Source: Shinisaurus crocodilurus
Taxonomy: Eukaryota; Chordata; Lepidosauria; Squamata; Shinisauridae
Length of the DNA stretch: 64,000 nucleotides
NCBI GenBank assembly: GCA_021292165.1
Contig: CM037876.1
Location: 39,108,575 to 39,172,574 of the forward strand
Direction: 5' to 3'
The translations under genes and the position numbers were made by a program. The notes beneath the pieces were generated by a model, which was not told the origin of the DNA, searched no databases, and was given only the letters and a program-made list of their open reading frames with translations. Below are positions 33,606 to 44,440 of this stretch, in pieces. How positions within the stretch are numbered: the stretch's first letter is position 1; every line of letters starts with the position of its first letter.

Positions 33606-34263
33606 ATAGTTAACAGGTACAGTTGGTTGTTCTAAGTGCAAGCAGATAAATGTTGAGGTAGCATATTTAACGGATTGTTAAATCAGTTGAAATTTTAGCC
33701 TAGTATAATTTTTATCCAGACCTTTGACATATGCACATATATTGGCACATATTAACAAAACTCACAAGCAATCGATTTCTGAAACAGTAATGGAAGGTTA
33801 TTTAGCATTTAGAGAAGATGAAGTAGAATTATTTAACAAGCATAATTATCATCATGCTAGGTTTAGTATCATGGAAACACTTGCATGGTTTTCACATACT
33901 TTTTTAATGTCTGTGCATGGAAGTATGTCTTTTTAATGACAGATTCCAGGAGGTAGACATCTTATCCTTTGTTGGAAACAAAACAACATAGGAAGCTGCC
34001 TCATACAACCAAGTCTTGTGGCACCTTGAAAATTAAAGAATTTATTGTGGCACAAGTTTTCATGGGCCAGAATTCATCAAGGGCATGAAGTGGTTATTTA
34101 AATAAATGATGGTATTTTTATTCTTGTTCTTGTGATTGTTGTTGTTGTTGTTGTTACTTTTATTGCTTATATTATCACAGTAACAAATAATATTATTTTA
34201 AAAGGAACTAAAACAGGTTAGCCATATCTATACCCCCAATACAAAGAGAAGGAAGGGTTGGCT

Positions 34264-34399
34264 CCAGACATAGTCATACTTGGAAAAGTCCCATTGAAAT
34301 CAATGGGACTTAAGTTAGTCTCGACTAACTAACAAGTTAAGGGACTAATTTAAGTCCCATTGATTTCAGTAGGTCTTCTCGAAGTATGATTATGTTTGG
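34264..34399. mobile_element. Foldback element, 136 bp
   Basis: CCAGACATAGTCATACTTGG at the left pairs with CGAAGTATGATTATGTTTGG at the right, and both arms contain GAAATCAATGGGACTTAA or its complement. The arms are about 50 bp with a short loop. No clear target duplication. Confidence 0.65.
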
Positions 34400-34417
34400 C
34401 GTCAACCCTCTCTGCTT

Positions 34418-34447
34418 TTCCCTCCCTCCCTCCCTCCCTCCCTCCCT
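34418..34447. repeat. TCCC microsatellite
   Basis: Seven consecutive CCCT/TCCC units. Confidence 0.9.
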
Positions 34448-34927
34448 CGTGTGTGTGAAAAGGTTAAGCAATGCAAGAGATGGCTGTAACTATCTTATTT
34501 GTGCTTTGCATAGTACTGTGAGACAGCTATATCTGCCTCTTCCATTGCTTGACTATTTGCTTGACTATCACTCAGTAACAAAATAATATATATGTTTTCT
34601 TTTCTCTGTACTCAGACTCTATATCTATATATCTACCCATTTTGGTGACCACTTCCTACATATGATAGAGTGGGCTTTTCTTGCCTATGAAGATCTAGCA
34701 AAATGGATGAAATTAAAAGCATTTTCATTTATTGATATCTCAGGTGCTCAAGAATATACTTAACATTTTTCTGGTTTCCTTCAAGTCAGCTGCAGTCACT
34801 CTCATTGAACCTTCTATAGCTCAAAACTCATGCTAGAATTTAAAAATAATATTAGAAAAGGAAAATCTAGTTTCCTTCTTAAGAAAATGCCACATTCATT
34901 CTATTTTACCCTTTGATTTCCCTATAG

Positions 34928-35111
34928 GACAACAATGAGTAAAGCCAGTACACAGAAGAGGACTGTGGTTAAGGACCAGTATGGAAACCGTATTCATGTG
35001 GAACTGCTGGAGGACACACCAGAAGCACTACCCCAGGATGACCTTCAGCATGACCTTCAGCAACTGCTAAGACATTTCTGCAAAGATGAGTGGAAAAAAG
35101 AGGCCAAATGA
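34928..35111 (+). CDS. ANK2: Ankyrin-B last coding exon and stop
   Basis: The exon starts after CTATAG and completes the split Arg codon. It then encodes TTMSKASTQKRTVVKDQYGN, RIHVELLEDTPEALPQDDLQ and HDLQQLLRHFCKDEWKKEAK, ending in TGA at 35109-35111. This is the known C-terminus of ankyrin-B (RTVVKDQYG and LQQLLRHFCKE are diagnostic) and differs completely from the ankyrin-G C-terminus. A short local repeat, DDLQHDLQ, arises from a duplicated GACCTTCAGCAT. The frame is intact to the stop. Confidence 0.95.
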
Positions 35112-38100
35112 GATGCTGCTAAATCTCACCCACAGACCAACACACATATCCATTCAATATCCAGCTTTCACTTTCTTCTTTTGCCATAGATGTTAACATA
35201 ATCACCAGGGGACACTGATATTTCTACTTTGGGCATATAGAGTAGGTTTTTCTCTTCTTTTTTAAAAAATATCTGTAAGCTAATTTGTGACCAAAGATAG
35301 CATCCTTGATTTTGGATGGTTTGTCTACTAAAAGTCATCGACTTTGTGCTGTACTGGAAACTTGTCATATTTGCCATCTTTGTTGTTCCTTTTCTTCTGC
35401 ACCAGATCCATAAACACATAGTTTCTTCCACAGGCCTCTTCAAGTGACAATGTACATGCATATTTTTTTTTAAAAGTGGGATATTAACAGTAACCTGTAC
35501 ATAGCTAAAGTGCTTGGTGGACTCACATGACTGAAAGAAAGAAAGAAAGCCTATCGTGACTACTTTTAGCATCAAGGACTAAAAAGGTCTGCTGAAACTG
35601 CTGAAGAGCAATTCATGTAATAATTGCTAACACAATCCATTGAGTGTAGGGACATGGATCTACTGAGGAGGAAGCATGTCGGGCTTCCTGTGTTTATTGG
35701 ACTTCCAGCTTAATGATCTACCTGGCTTAAGGGTTTTTAAGAGTCAGGCTGAAACCTCAAACTCTAGCTGTTTCCATTAAAAGACAGCTGACTGCAGCCA
35801 TCACAACTTTTCAGATTCCTGGGAAGCCACCTAAAGATTTCCTGAAGAAAAAATAAATACCCAGTTAGACATAACTTGCTAGCAGCTATATCTGTGGCAT
35901 ATTTGCATACTGTATTCAAATCTTTTAGATTGGGAAATGAGGCAGGGTGCATTAAACAGCTCTAACTACTGTAGTTTCCTGTTTTCATCACTGCTTTAGC
36001 AAGCCACACTGTCTTATTGGTGGTTCTTTCTGCTGGCCACTGCACTGTAGATAACTTGATAGGGGGAAAGAAGCCTTTACCCACTCTTCAAAAAAGGTTA
36101 ATCTAAATTTATCACGTTCTATCAAAACTGTCTCTTAACTTGGTACATGCATGTGGCATTGGAAAATAAAAACACAACCCTCTTGTAATCATGTCAACAG
36201 CTTCTCATCTCTCTTAGCACTGAGCGAGCAGATTTTAACCTTTCGTTTGAGATTTTTCTTCAAAGTTTTGCTTAGGAGGGGATATGAATCCATCAGACAT
36301 TTGATTTTTGTTGCTATTTTATTTATATTTCTTAACTTACTTTCAAGAATCACAATGCAAATGTCGGCACTTTGATTTTCCAAGAAGGGCATATGCGACT
36401 CTGGAATTGTTCTGTGGTCTGTACCTAATTCTAATAGTGGTCTGGAGCTCTGTAGCATTTTAACATATATATGTAATTATATATATTATATATATACATA
36501 TAAAATGATATACATTTTGAATCAGTTATTTGATAAAGACAAAATATATTAAACAGTGATGAGTCAGTCAAGTCCTCCAGGGTTGATATTTTTCAAAACC
36601 TAGCCAGCCTTTCCTTCTAAAAAAATAAAAATGACTCACTCAGTGCTCAGAATGCTGAAAATAAATGTTCCAAATGGCACCTCCTCATTAAAGTCACCAT
36701 GCCAAGAGAAAGGAAACGTTTTTGGAGATCTTGGTTTCCTGCTAAAAAAGTTACCCAAAGTGCCATGCAGAAAATATTTTTGGTTGGCAAGCAGGACACA
36801 AGCACTTGTTGTGACTGCCAAAATGGAAGGAGATCCATTGCAGGACACACAATAGCTCATTTCTCATTGTCAAGAACATCACTGGTTGACCTTCAAGACT
36901 AGGGCTCTACAAGAAATGCATTTCTGTTGTGTTATTTGCGGTGCAGATGATGTTCTGTGTAACAGCATAATGGCTATTCTCCTTTTTCGGTTTTGATTTT
37001 TTGCTGTGTTATCAGAGAACTTGAATACTGTGAGAAGGTGATTTTAAGTTGATGAATCAGCATCTTGTTCCCATGGTGATAACACTAACTGAATATATCT
37101 ATGAGGGCATGTATTAGTTAAAAGATTTAAAAAAACAAACAACAACACTAACAATACATAGCTGCAATGTGTACAATGGCTGATTTAATTAAATAAAAAT
37201 GTACAAGTGTTAAATGTAGTGCTAATGGTATGCTCTCTTTTTTGGTACCAATTTCACATTGGAGAATTATTTGGGTTATCTTAGCAATGTCTTCATTATT
37301 ATGATTAACTCTGCATAACCAAGAATCAAACACTTCAAAGCACAGGAATGACAACCATTATTTTCTGTTTTCAGTTTTTGAAGAAGGGGATCTTGATGGT
37401 AAGTGTTGGCTTCTTCTTGACTGCAACTACAGTGCATTAATATGGAGACGTGACAGATGTGTTCCAGAAATATCATTTGGGGGTTTTGGTTCGTTTCTTG
37501 TGTATTATTTGTTTATACATCCTTTTGTTAAGAGGGTGAAATCAACTTTGCTGGCAGCTGAGGACATTCGCTCCTGTGCATGATTTCCAAAAGAGCCCAG
37601 AAGGCACTGGTCTATTGTTTCTGACTTTTGATTTTCGATGGCTTGAATCAAAAGTTACACCAGACGAATAGTGGGAAACTGAAAATGTAGTCACTGGTCT
37701 CTATGGAAAGCTATTTGTCTGAAAATCTCCCACATAGTTTGGCCTATTTAACTACACCAGCACAACCCCCCTGTTTAGGAGAGGGACAGATACACTGACA
37801 CTGTTGAACATGAAGGAAACATGGCAAAGACTAAAGGTTCTATTTCAGAATACATGAAGTGGCAAGATTAGCAATTTCACCAACACTAGGAAGTAAATGT
37901 AATCGCAGAAAAAAACATTGTTTTGCATCTTTCATAGTTCTCATGCTTTCACCCATACCATAATAGATTATTTCCCTTATATTTTATTTAGTTATTTTAA
38001 TTTATTTGTACCTCGTCTTTTTACCAAGAAAAATGGCACTCAGTATTATATTAGAAATATAATATTTAGTACAATACCTGTCTAGCCTTTTTAATATCCC

Positions 38101-38220
38101 ATGAAAAGTAACGCAACATCCTAGCAAGAGCAGCCAGAACAAACCATTTCCCATACAATGAGTGTTTTTTTTCATCAGAATAGTGCAGAAAGTAGAAGGC
38201 TACTATAAATGATTAATAAA
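35112..38220 (+). other. ANK2: Probable ANK2 3' UTR
   Basis: About 3.1 kb after the stop with almost no recognisable repeat, in contrast to the DNA on both sides. AATAAA hexamers lie at 36165-36170, 36624-36629, 37192-37197 and 38215-38220. The one at 37192 is followed by a T/G-rich stretch and the one at 38215 by GGGTTTTTTAAA. An LINE-like tail fragment (TTTATTTGTACCTCGTCTTT) at about 37990-38045 may mark where conserved UTR ends. The true end cannot be set without transcripts. Confidence 0.5.
36462..36503. repeat. AT-rich TATATA run in the probable 3' UTR
   Basis: Consists of TATATATG, TATATATTATATATATACAT and similar text; a simple repeat. Confidence 0.8.
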
Positions 38221-39590
38221 GATGATAAACACTGGGATGCATTCAGGGTTTTTTAAATATTTAACAAAAATTATGTATGTTTGGCCACACAACTTTCAAA
38301 TGGCTGCTGGTTCATATTAACCAAAATAAGCCTATTTAAATATGTACATACTGTCCATTTTAATGCCTGCAAAGAATACAGTCGGCCTGCAAAGACTAGA
38401 ATTACCCAAATGCCAACAAGAGCAACTCACTTGAAAGTATATTTCTGTGGGCTATGTTGTGTGGGCTGAGGCCAGGCAGCCTCTTTTCCTAGTTCTTAAC
38501 ACACCTAAGAGCTTATTGGGATTTCTGCTCTCCAGTCCTGAGAAAATGGGAACCAAGTGAACAGTACTGAATGTACAGCCATCTGCAGCTCTTAAAGTTC
38601 TAAGAACTGGGGCCAATGCAGAATGGGAGGAACCATAGCTCAGTGGAAGAGCTCTGAATGCACCAGGTCAGTCCCTGGCATTTCAGGTAAAGGGTCTCAA
38701 AGATGCTGCTGCTGCCTGCTGCCTGAAGAAGATGCTGCTACGGTTCAGGAAAAGGTTTACCACTAGACTTGGCTGATCTTATAACCTGGCTAAATGCTTT
38801 AGTTGGATGTCTTTCCTGGCAGGCAGATATCTTCATCTTTTAACTGGAGGTGCTAGTGATTGAATCAGGTTCTTATGTCTGTAAAGTAGGGATGTCGAGC
38901 CTCAGACCTGAGGCCAAATCCGGCCCACCTGGGATCCCAATCCAGCCCTCCAAGGTTCCCAACATGATCGTGCCCCTTGTCCTGGCCCCTGACTGCTGAT
39001 CATTTCATGGTTTCCCAGCTTTTGTGCAGTTTTTTCCTATTCTAAAAGGATGAAATGCCTCTCCTTAGTTACTGGCAGTAAGAGCTTCAAGCTAAAACAT
39101 GCTGGTATTTTTGCCCCTGCCCCTTTTGCCCTCCAGCCCCATCCACCCCTGGAATGCACCCCCCAAGAGCCCCTCTGAAATGGCATTTGGCCCTCGGGCT
39201 GAAAGAGGCTCCCCAGCCGTGTGCTTCTGGGCTTACATTAGGATATTATTTAGTTGGGGGGGCAGATGTGAATAAAGAAAAGGCCAAGCCTGCAGATACA
39301 TACATTATAAACAGATTGACATAATACCAGGAGATACGGAGAAGCAAAATAGCACATAAAACTGGGTGCCACTGTTTATAATTAACAGGGAAAGGTACCC
39401 TGGGGAAGGGGCGAAATGACTTCCCTGATGCTGGGCTCTGAATTAGTGGCTACCCACCCCGCTGGCACAAGAGATGGTAGAAGAAACCATCTACCATCTG
39501 CAGAACGAGTGCAAAGTTCTTCATTTAGGAAAAATAAAATAAAATGCACAGGTATAAGATGGGGATTATCTGGCTTGGCAACAGTATGTG
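38221..39590. other. Start of intergenic region
   Basis: Contains a + strand tRNA-derived SINE at 38630-38880. The stretch 38885-39230 is a GC-richer repeat-like block (GAGGCCAAATCCGGCCCACC ... GGCATTTGGCCCTCGGGC) that I cannot name. No gene. Confidence 0.6.
38630..38880 (+). repeat. tRNA-derived SINE
   Basis: GAACCATAGCTCAGTGGAAG is a clear A-box head and GGTCAGTCCCTGGCATTTCA the B-box region. The body is diverged and contains a CTG-rich stretch. Confidence 0.75.
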
Positions 39591-40193
39591 TGAAAAGGAT
39601 CTTGGAGTTGTAGTCGATCACAAGCTGTACATGAATCAGCACTGTGATGTGGCTGCAAAAAACGCAAATGCAATTTAGGTGGCATTGATAGAAGCATAGT
39701 TTAAAAATTACATGAAGTACAAGATCCACTCCACTCTGCACCAGTCGGTTCTCATCTCAAATATTGTGTCGTATACTGAACATCACACTTTAAGAAGGAT
39801 TCAGATAAATTGGAACGAGTTCCGAGAAGGGCAACAAAGATGATAGGGGACTAGAAACTAAGTCTTACAAGGAAAGATGGAAGGAACTGGGTATGTCTAG
39901 CCTTGAGAAAAGACAACTGAGGGAGGATATTATATCACTTTTCAAGTACCTAGAAGGCTGCAACCTGTTCTCTGTCATCCAAGATTGTAGGAAACAAAAT
40001 AACGGGCTTAAGTTACAGGAAGGCAGATTTCAGTTGAACATCACGAAAAACTTCCTAATGGTCAGAGCAGTCAGCAATGGAACCGACTGCCTAAGGAGGT
40101 GGAAGGCCAAGCAGAGGCTGGACAGCCATCTGTCAGAGATGCTTGAAACTGGATTCCTGGACAGAGCAGGAGGTTGGACTCGATGGCCTAAAT
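39590..40193 (+). mobile_element. CR1 LINE, 3' end of the reverse transcriptase ORF
   Basis: AAAGGATCTTGGAGTTGTAG begins the conserved KDLGVVVDHKL block (HKLYMNQHCDVAAKNANAI). Then come the typical LEKRQLREDIISLFKYLEGC and SVIQDCRKQNNGLKLQEGRF blocks. The 3' end GGTTGGACTCGATGGCC is reached at about 40188, where a hAT MITE interrupts it. Several stops and frameshifts are present, so it is dead. Confidence 0.9.
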
Positions 40194-40448
40194 CAATGGT
40201 TCTCAACCTTTTTTGCCCCATGCACCCTCTTCACCATATGTCGGAATGTCATCCCCCCCTTTCCAAGATTGCTTGACTTAATCTGTGCCATACAATAAGG
40301 TGTGATGTCCTGTAGATTATGTACAATCTGTAGAATTGTAATTTGTTGAAAGACCAGTATTCCAACAGTTTGAGTCTGTGGTCCCAATTCCCCCTCGGAA
40401 CCCTAAAATCACCCCGGGGGGGAATTCCCCCCCCGGTTGAGAACCCTG
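40194..40448. mobile_element. hAT-type MITE, 255 bp
   Basis: Inverted ends CAATGGTTCTCAACC and GGTTGAGAACCCTG. Flanking 8-mers GCCTAAAT (40186-40193) and GCCTAACA (40449-40456) are near-identical, as expected for a hAT target duplication. It lies exactly at the end of the CR1 fragment. An AC microsatellite follows (40456-40482). Confidence 0.85.
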
Positions 40449-40969
40449 GCCTAACATACACACACACACACACACACACAAATTGCAGCATGGCTGCAAA
40501 AATAAGGGTGAAATAAAAAGTTTATTTTTTTGTCTTAAATAGGCCTGCCAACCAGATAAACCACCCCCTACTTTTTGGGCGCCCCCACCCCCAGAACCTT
40601 TAGGCTGCCTATGGGCCTACATCCACAGACAGCTGATTTTACATGGCAGCCTCAGTATTGCCACATTATCCATTTGGAATTCATGTCTTGGAACCTCAAA
40701 ATTCTCCTTTTTTGTTTAGATCACATACATATACTTGAGTGATCTGGGTAAAACTGTTCTGGTTAGGTCCCTCCTGTGTTCTCTCCTACACCAGCACCTG
40801 AAGGTGCTCCATCTCAGGAAGGTGCCTGGGCACAACACAGCTGCTGCTTTTCTTTTCTCGCAGTGGAGACGCCAAGCATATCCATTGCCCACACACCTAA
40901 TCTAATTTAGAGAAGTCACCTCAAAAACAGAGGTGGGAGGAAGCCCCCATGTTGCCCTGCCATAGATAT

Positions 40970-41395
40970 TGATTCTGGGTGGGAACGGAAGCATTATTAA
41001 AGATCAAATTATCAAGCATATAGAAGGACAAGTCTTGTGGAATAAGAATCAACATGGCTTCTTAGATTTCTTAGATCATAGAGTTGGAAGGAGCCTACAA
41101 GGCTATCGAGTCCAACCCCCTGCTCAATGCAGGAAACTAGAGGAGGGGTCTCCCATCCAAGTAATAACCAGCCTTGACCCTGCTTAGCTTTCCACGCTCA
41201 GACAAGCTGAGCCAGCGTAAGCCACAGGCCTTCAAACTTCTGCAAACTTTGCAGACTTCTGCAAAGTCCTGACTCGTTAACTTTTTCAAGTTCTTTTAGA
41301 GTGTCAACAAGGATGTGGATAGGGGTGATCCAGTAGACATTGTTTAGTTTGACTTTTAGAAGTACCTCACCAAAGACTCCTGATATTAAAATATT
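40970..41395 (+). mobile_element. CR1-type LINE, reverse transcriptase fragment split by a SINE
   Basis: The left part encodes IKDQIIKHIEGQVLWNKNQH(G). The right part resumes with the VNKDVDRGDPVDIV-like block and LTKDS. The 5S-headed SINE at 41071-41232 lies between them. Both parts are diverged. Confidence 0.75.
41071..41232 (-). repeat. 5S rRNA-headed SINE with CR1-type tail, inside a CR1 fragment
   Basis: Same structure and junction as the copy at 31671-31832: TTAGATCATAGAGTTGGAAG at the left, TCCCATCCAAGTAATAACCA and CCTTGACCCTGCTTAGCTTT at the right. Confidence 0.85.
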
Positions 41396-42589
41396 AATAT
41401 TCTTTCAGACTTGTAAAAATGCAGAGGTGTGCACTTATGGAAATCTGAAAATGGGCAGCCTCGCCTGGGCAATGTCCTGGGAGATACCTGCTGCCAAAGT
41501 GCAGCAGGTATCAACCCTGGACATTGTTCCAGGGAGGGTCCAATTACCCTTTCCCCCCTTTGGTTTGGCAACTGGCAAAAGGGAAGCTGTCAAGTCAAAC
41601 CAAAGGTGTGAGTCATCTGTGCTTGCAAAAAGGGGGTGGTGGGATTTACACCCCTTTTCCAGCAAGATTCTCATGGGATGTATTTATTTATTTATTTATT
41701 TATTTGGACTACACTGTCCTAAGGGTATTCTCACTTTTCCACTTGTTCCCGAGGATCTAGGTGCTTGGGAACATGGAAGAGTGCGAGCCACCCTCATTTC
41801 ACAGGAACTGGAGTTTTGACAGCTAGCCAGCTCCTATAAAAATGACTTTTTCTGGCAGGGATCCACATGGTTTTTTCAGGGGGACATATGCAGGCATCAG
41901 TGCATATATCCTGCTGAAAAAACATGGAGAGCCCTGACAAAAAAACCTTTTTAAAAGGAACTGGAGTTTGACAGCTAGCCACTTGGGCACTTTGAAGGGG
42001 CTGTGAGTGGTTGTCAAAACGGGGACTGCAAAAGCTGGTCATCAAGCCAGCTTTCGTGATCTCCAAGGGGGGAAAAGGGTAAAGGGGATAAAAGCTGTGG
42101 CAAGTTGAAAACAGCTCAGGATCACGCTGGAGAGAGAGATGAGTCGGTCCTGCCATGGTGTCCACCTAGAGGACAGAGGGGGAAGGAGGGCGTGAACAAC
42201 CCACAGTGAGCCCGATCATCTATTGGCCACCCTAGGGTTGTTTGCAGAACAACCAACCCACCGTGGCTTATTGCCAGGGTGGGTTGGCGTGATGTGCAAA
42301 CCCGCCCTATAACTAAAAAGATCCCCAAGCGGCAAACAATAAAAGAAAGAAAAAAGAACCAAAATACAGGATTAAAATATTTCAAATCTGCTTATGTCAA
42401 TAAAACCGTGGCTGGTCAATCAGGGAAGGCTTGTTTAAATTTTAAAAAAATGTCTTCAGCAGGTGCCACAAACAAAACAATGCTGGTGCCTGCCTGACAT
42501 CAACAGGCAAGGAGTTTCAGAGAGAGGGAGCCAGCACACTGAAGGCTCTTCTCCGAAAGGACTCCCAACGGACCAGACTCATCGGAGAT
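41396..42589. other. Intergenic stretch with mixed repeats
   Basis: TTTA microsatellite at 41680-41704. A small duplicated and inverted structure at 41803-41985: AGGAACTGGAGTTTTGACAG occurs near both ends and the middle folds on GGTTTTTTCAGG/CTGAAAAAACATGG. A fragment with GTGATGTGCAAACCCGCC at its right end lies at about 42120-42308 and resembles 48279-49230 in reverse. No gene. Confidence 0.6.
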
Positions 42590-42905
42590 TCAGGATAGAT
42601 AAAAGGAAGTAGTTCTCACAGTGCATAGTTAAACTATGAAATTCTCTATCACAAGATGTAGTGATGGCAAGCAACTTGACTGGCTTTAGAAGGGGACTAG
42701 AAAAATTCATGGAGGATAAGGCTATCCATCGCTACTAGTCACGATGGCTATATATTACCTCCAGTATCAGAGGCTGAGGAACATGAGCAGAAAGGTACTA
42801 TTGCACTCATGTCCTGCTTGCAGCCTCCCACAGGCATCTGGCTGGCCACTGTGTGAACACAGTGCCGGACTAGATAGGCCTGATCCAGCACAGCCCTTCT
42901 TATGG
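42590..42905 (+). mobile_element. LINE 3' end (CR1/L2 group)
   Basis: AGATTCAGGATAGATAAAAG, TTAAACTATGAAATTCTCTA, AATTCATGGAGGATAAGGCT and ACTAGATAGGCCTGATCCAG follow one another in the order typical of an amniote LINE 3' region. Non-coding here. Confidence 0.7.
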
Positions 42906-43189
42906 AAGGGAATACACGGCCAGAACTCACTTCTGCACAGCAAACCATCCTTAACTGGGGCACCACCACCAGGTAGATGGTGAAGACAAACTATATGCTA
43001 CGTGAGAGTTATGATTGATCCCTGTTGTCGCTTTTTAAATGAAATGCAGCAGGGGAGGAAAGTGTTTCCAATTTGTTTGGAGCAGTGTTTTGGGGAAGTG
43101 TTTAAGTTTAAACTTTCCCTCCTTTGACATTGTCCAAATCAAAACTGCAGCCCCCAGGTTGTCGTTTGCTCTGCCATGTGTGAGAGTAG

Positions 43190-44440
43190 AAATCATCATC
43201 AGGCGATCACTCGTGACCGAGTAAGATTGTCTTCCGGGATAAAAGGAGGAAATTCTAAAGAAGATTGTGTAGACTAGCGATGGGTCCGTAAGTGACTGTG
43301 GAGGCCAATTCTAGATCCACACAGCTTCCCACAGTGAGGACACAGGTTACCAGATAGAAGATGGTCCTGTAAAGGATTCATTTGACGTGCTTTTCGCTTA
43401 GCACGTTTCTCCCTTTCACCTTGCACTCGGGCTTCTTCAAAGTCCATGGAACCTTTGTGAAAGGCCAACCTCCAGTTAGATCGTTCATGGGCCAGAGCTT
43501 CCCAGTTTTCGATGGTTATATTGCATTTTTTTAGATTAGCCTTATGAACATCTTTAAACCTCTTATATTGACCACCGATATTCCGCTTTCCATCCTTGAG
43601 TTGGGAGTAAAGTACAGTAATACCTTGGATTGCAAGTAACTTGGTTTGAGAGCGTTTTGCAAGACAAGCAAATTTTTAAATATTTATTTAATTTTTTTTT
43701 ACTTGATATACAAGCGATGGCTTGCAATACAAGTACTGTAGCACGGCTTAAATTAAAAATCTCTACAATTTTTTTTTGGGGGATTTCGTTTTGATATAAG
43801 AGTGTTTTGGATTACAAGCACGTTTCTGGAACGAATTATGCTCTCAGTCCAAGGCATGACTGTAACTGCTTTGGAAGACGGCAGTCAGGCATTCGAACAA
43901 CATGACCGGTCCACTGAAGTTGGCGTTGAAGGATCATTTTTTCAATGCTAGTAGTCTTTGCTTCTTCCAGTACACTGACATTTGTTCGTCTATCTTCCCA
44001 AGTAATTCGCAGGATTTTCCGGAGGCAACGTTGATGAAATCTTTCAAGGAGTTGGAGGTGACGTTTATAGATAGTCCATGTTTCGCAGGCATACAATAAA
44101 GTTGGTAATACAATGGCTTCATAAACCAGTGTTTTGGTCTTCTTACAAATATCCCGATCCTCGGATATTTTTCACTCTATGTTTCATTCGAGAAAACGCG
44201 GCACTTGCGGAGCTCAGGCGATGCTGGATTTCACTGTCGATGTTAGCTGTAACAGAAAGATAGCTGCCAAGATAGAGAAAATGATCGACATTTTCCAGTA
44301 TTGTCCCGCCAAGCTGGATAGATGGCATCACCAAAGGGTTAGCTTGCACTTGCTGATGAAGCACTTTGGTTTTTTTATGTTAAGTGAGAGACCAAGTTTT
44401 TCGTATTTAAAAAAACCTAAAGTATATGATGTGTCTAGTG
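43190..44440 (-). mobile_element. 5'-truncated APE-type LINE, related to 49984-53970, split by a MITE
   Basis: Very similar to the 3' part of the element at 49984-53970. On the - strand it encodes LENVDHFLYLGSYLSVTANI, MYACETWTIYKRHLQLLERF and HKGSMDFEEARVQGEREKRA, ending in a C2H2-like finger (NLCPHCGKLCGSRIGLHSHL then RTHR and a stop). The mariner-like element at 43615-43862 interrupts it. Outer ends: CATCATCAGGCGATCAC at the left, and loss of similarity at about 44410-44440. Confidence 0.9.
43615..43862. mobile_element. Mariner-like MITE inside the LINE, 248 bp
   Basis: CAGTAATACCTTGGATTGC at the left and, inverted, CAGTCCAAGGCATGACTG at the right. TA flanks both sides (43613-43614 and 43863-43864). 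The intact relative at 50408 reads GTAAAGTAACTGC without insertion, which fixes the element's ends and shows a single TA at the target. Confidence 0.95.

Larger units (their letters stand above)
29516..34927. other. ANK2: Last ANK2 intron, repeat-rich
   Basis: Intron of 5.4 kb. Contents in order: CR1 3' end (29770-30195, -); L2-like tail (about 30885-30975); mariner-like MITE (30992-31247); GGGTTCACA-type foldback fragment (about 31346-31475); 5S-derived SINE (31671-31832, -); AC and TTA microsatellites (31955-32095); Harbinger-like foldback (32505-32634); hAT-type MITE (about 32792-32890); small local duplication (32949-33018); 5S-headed SINE with another tail (33455-33605, -); TCTTGTGGCACCTTGAAAA-type repeat (about 34010-34098); GTT run (34137-34156); foldback element (34264-34399); TCCC run (34420-34447). 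Confidence 0.75.

Noticed and set aside
6520..35111. ANK3 (ankyrin-G) as the identity of the gene.
   Set aside because: The death domain ([23 protein letters not shown]) and the C-terminus (LQQLLRHFCK) match ankyrin-B and not ankyrin-G.
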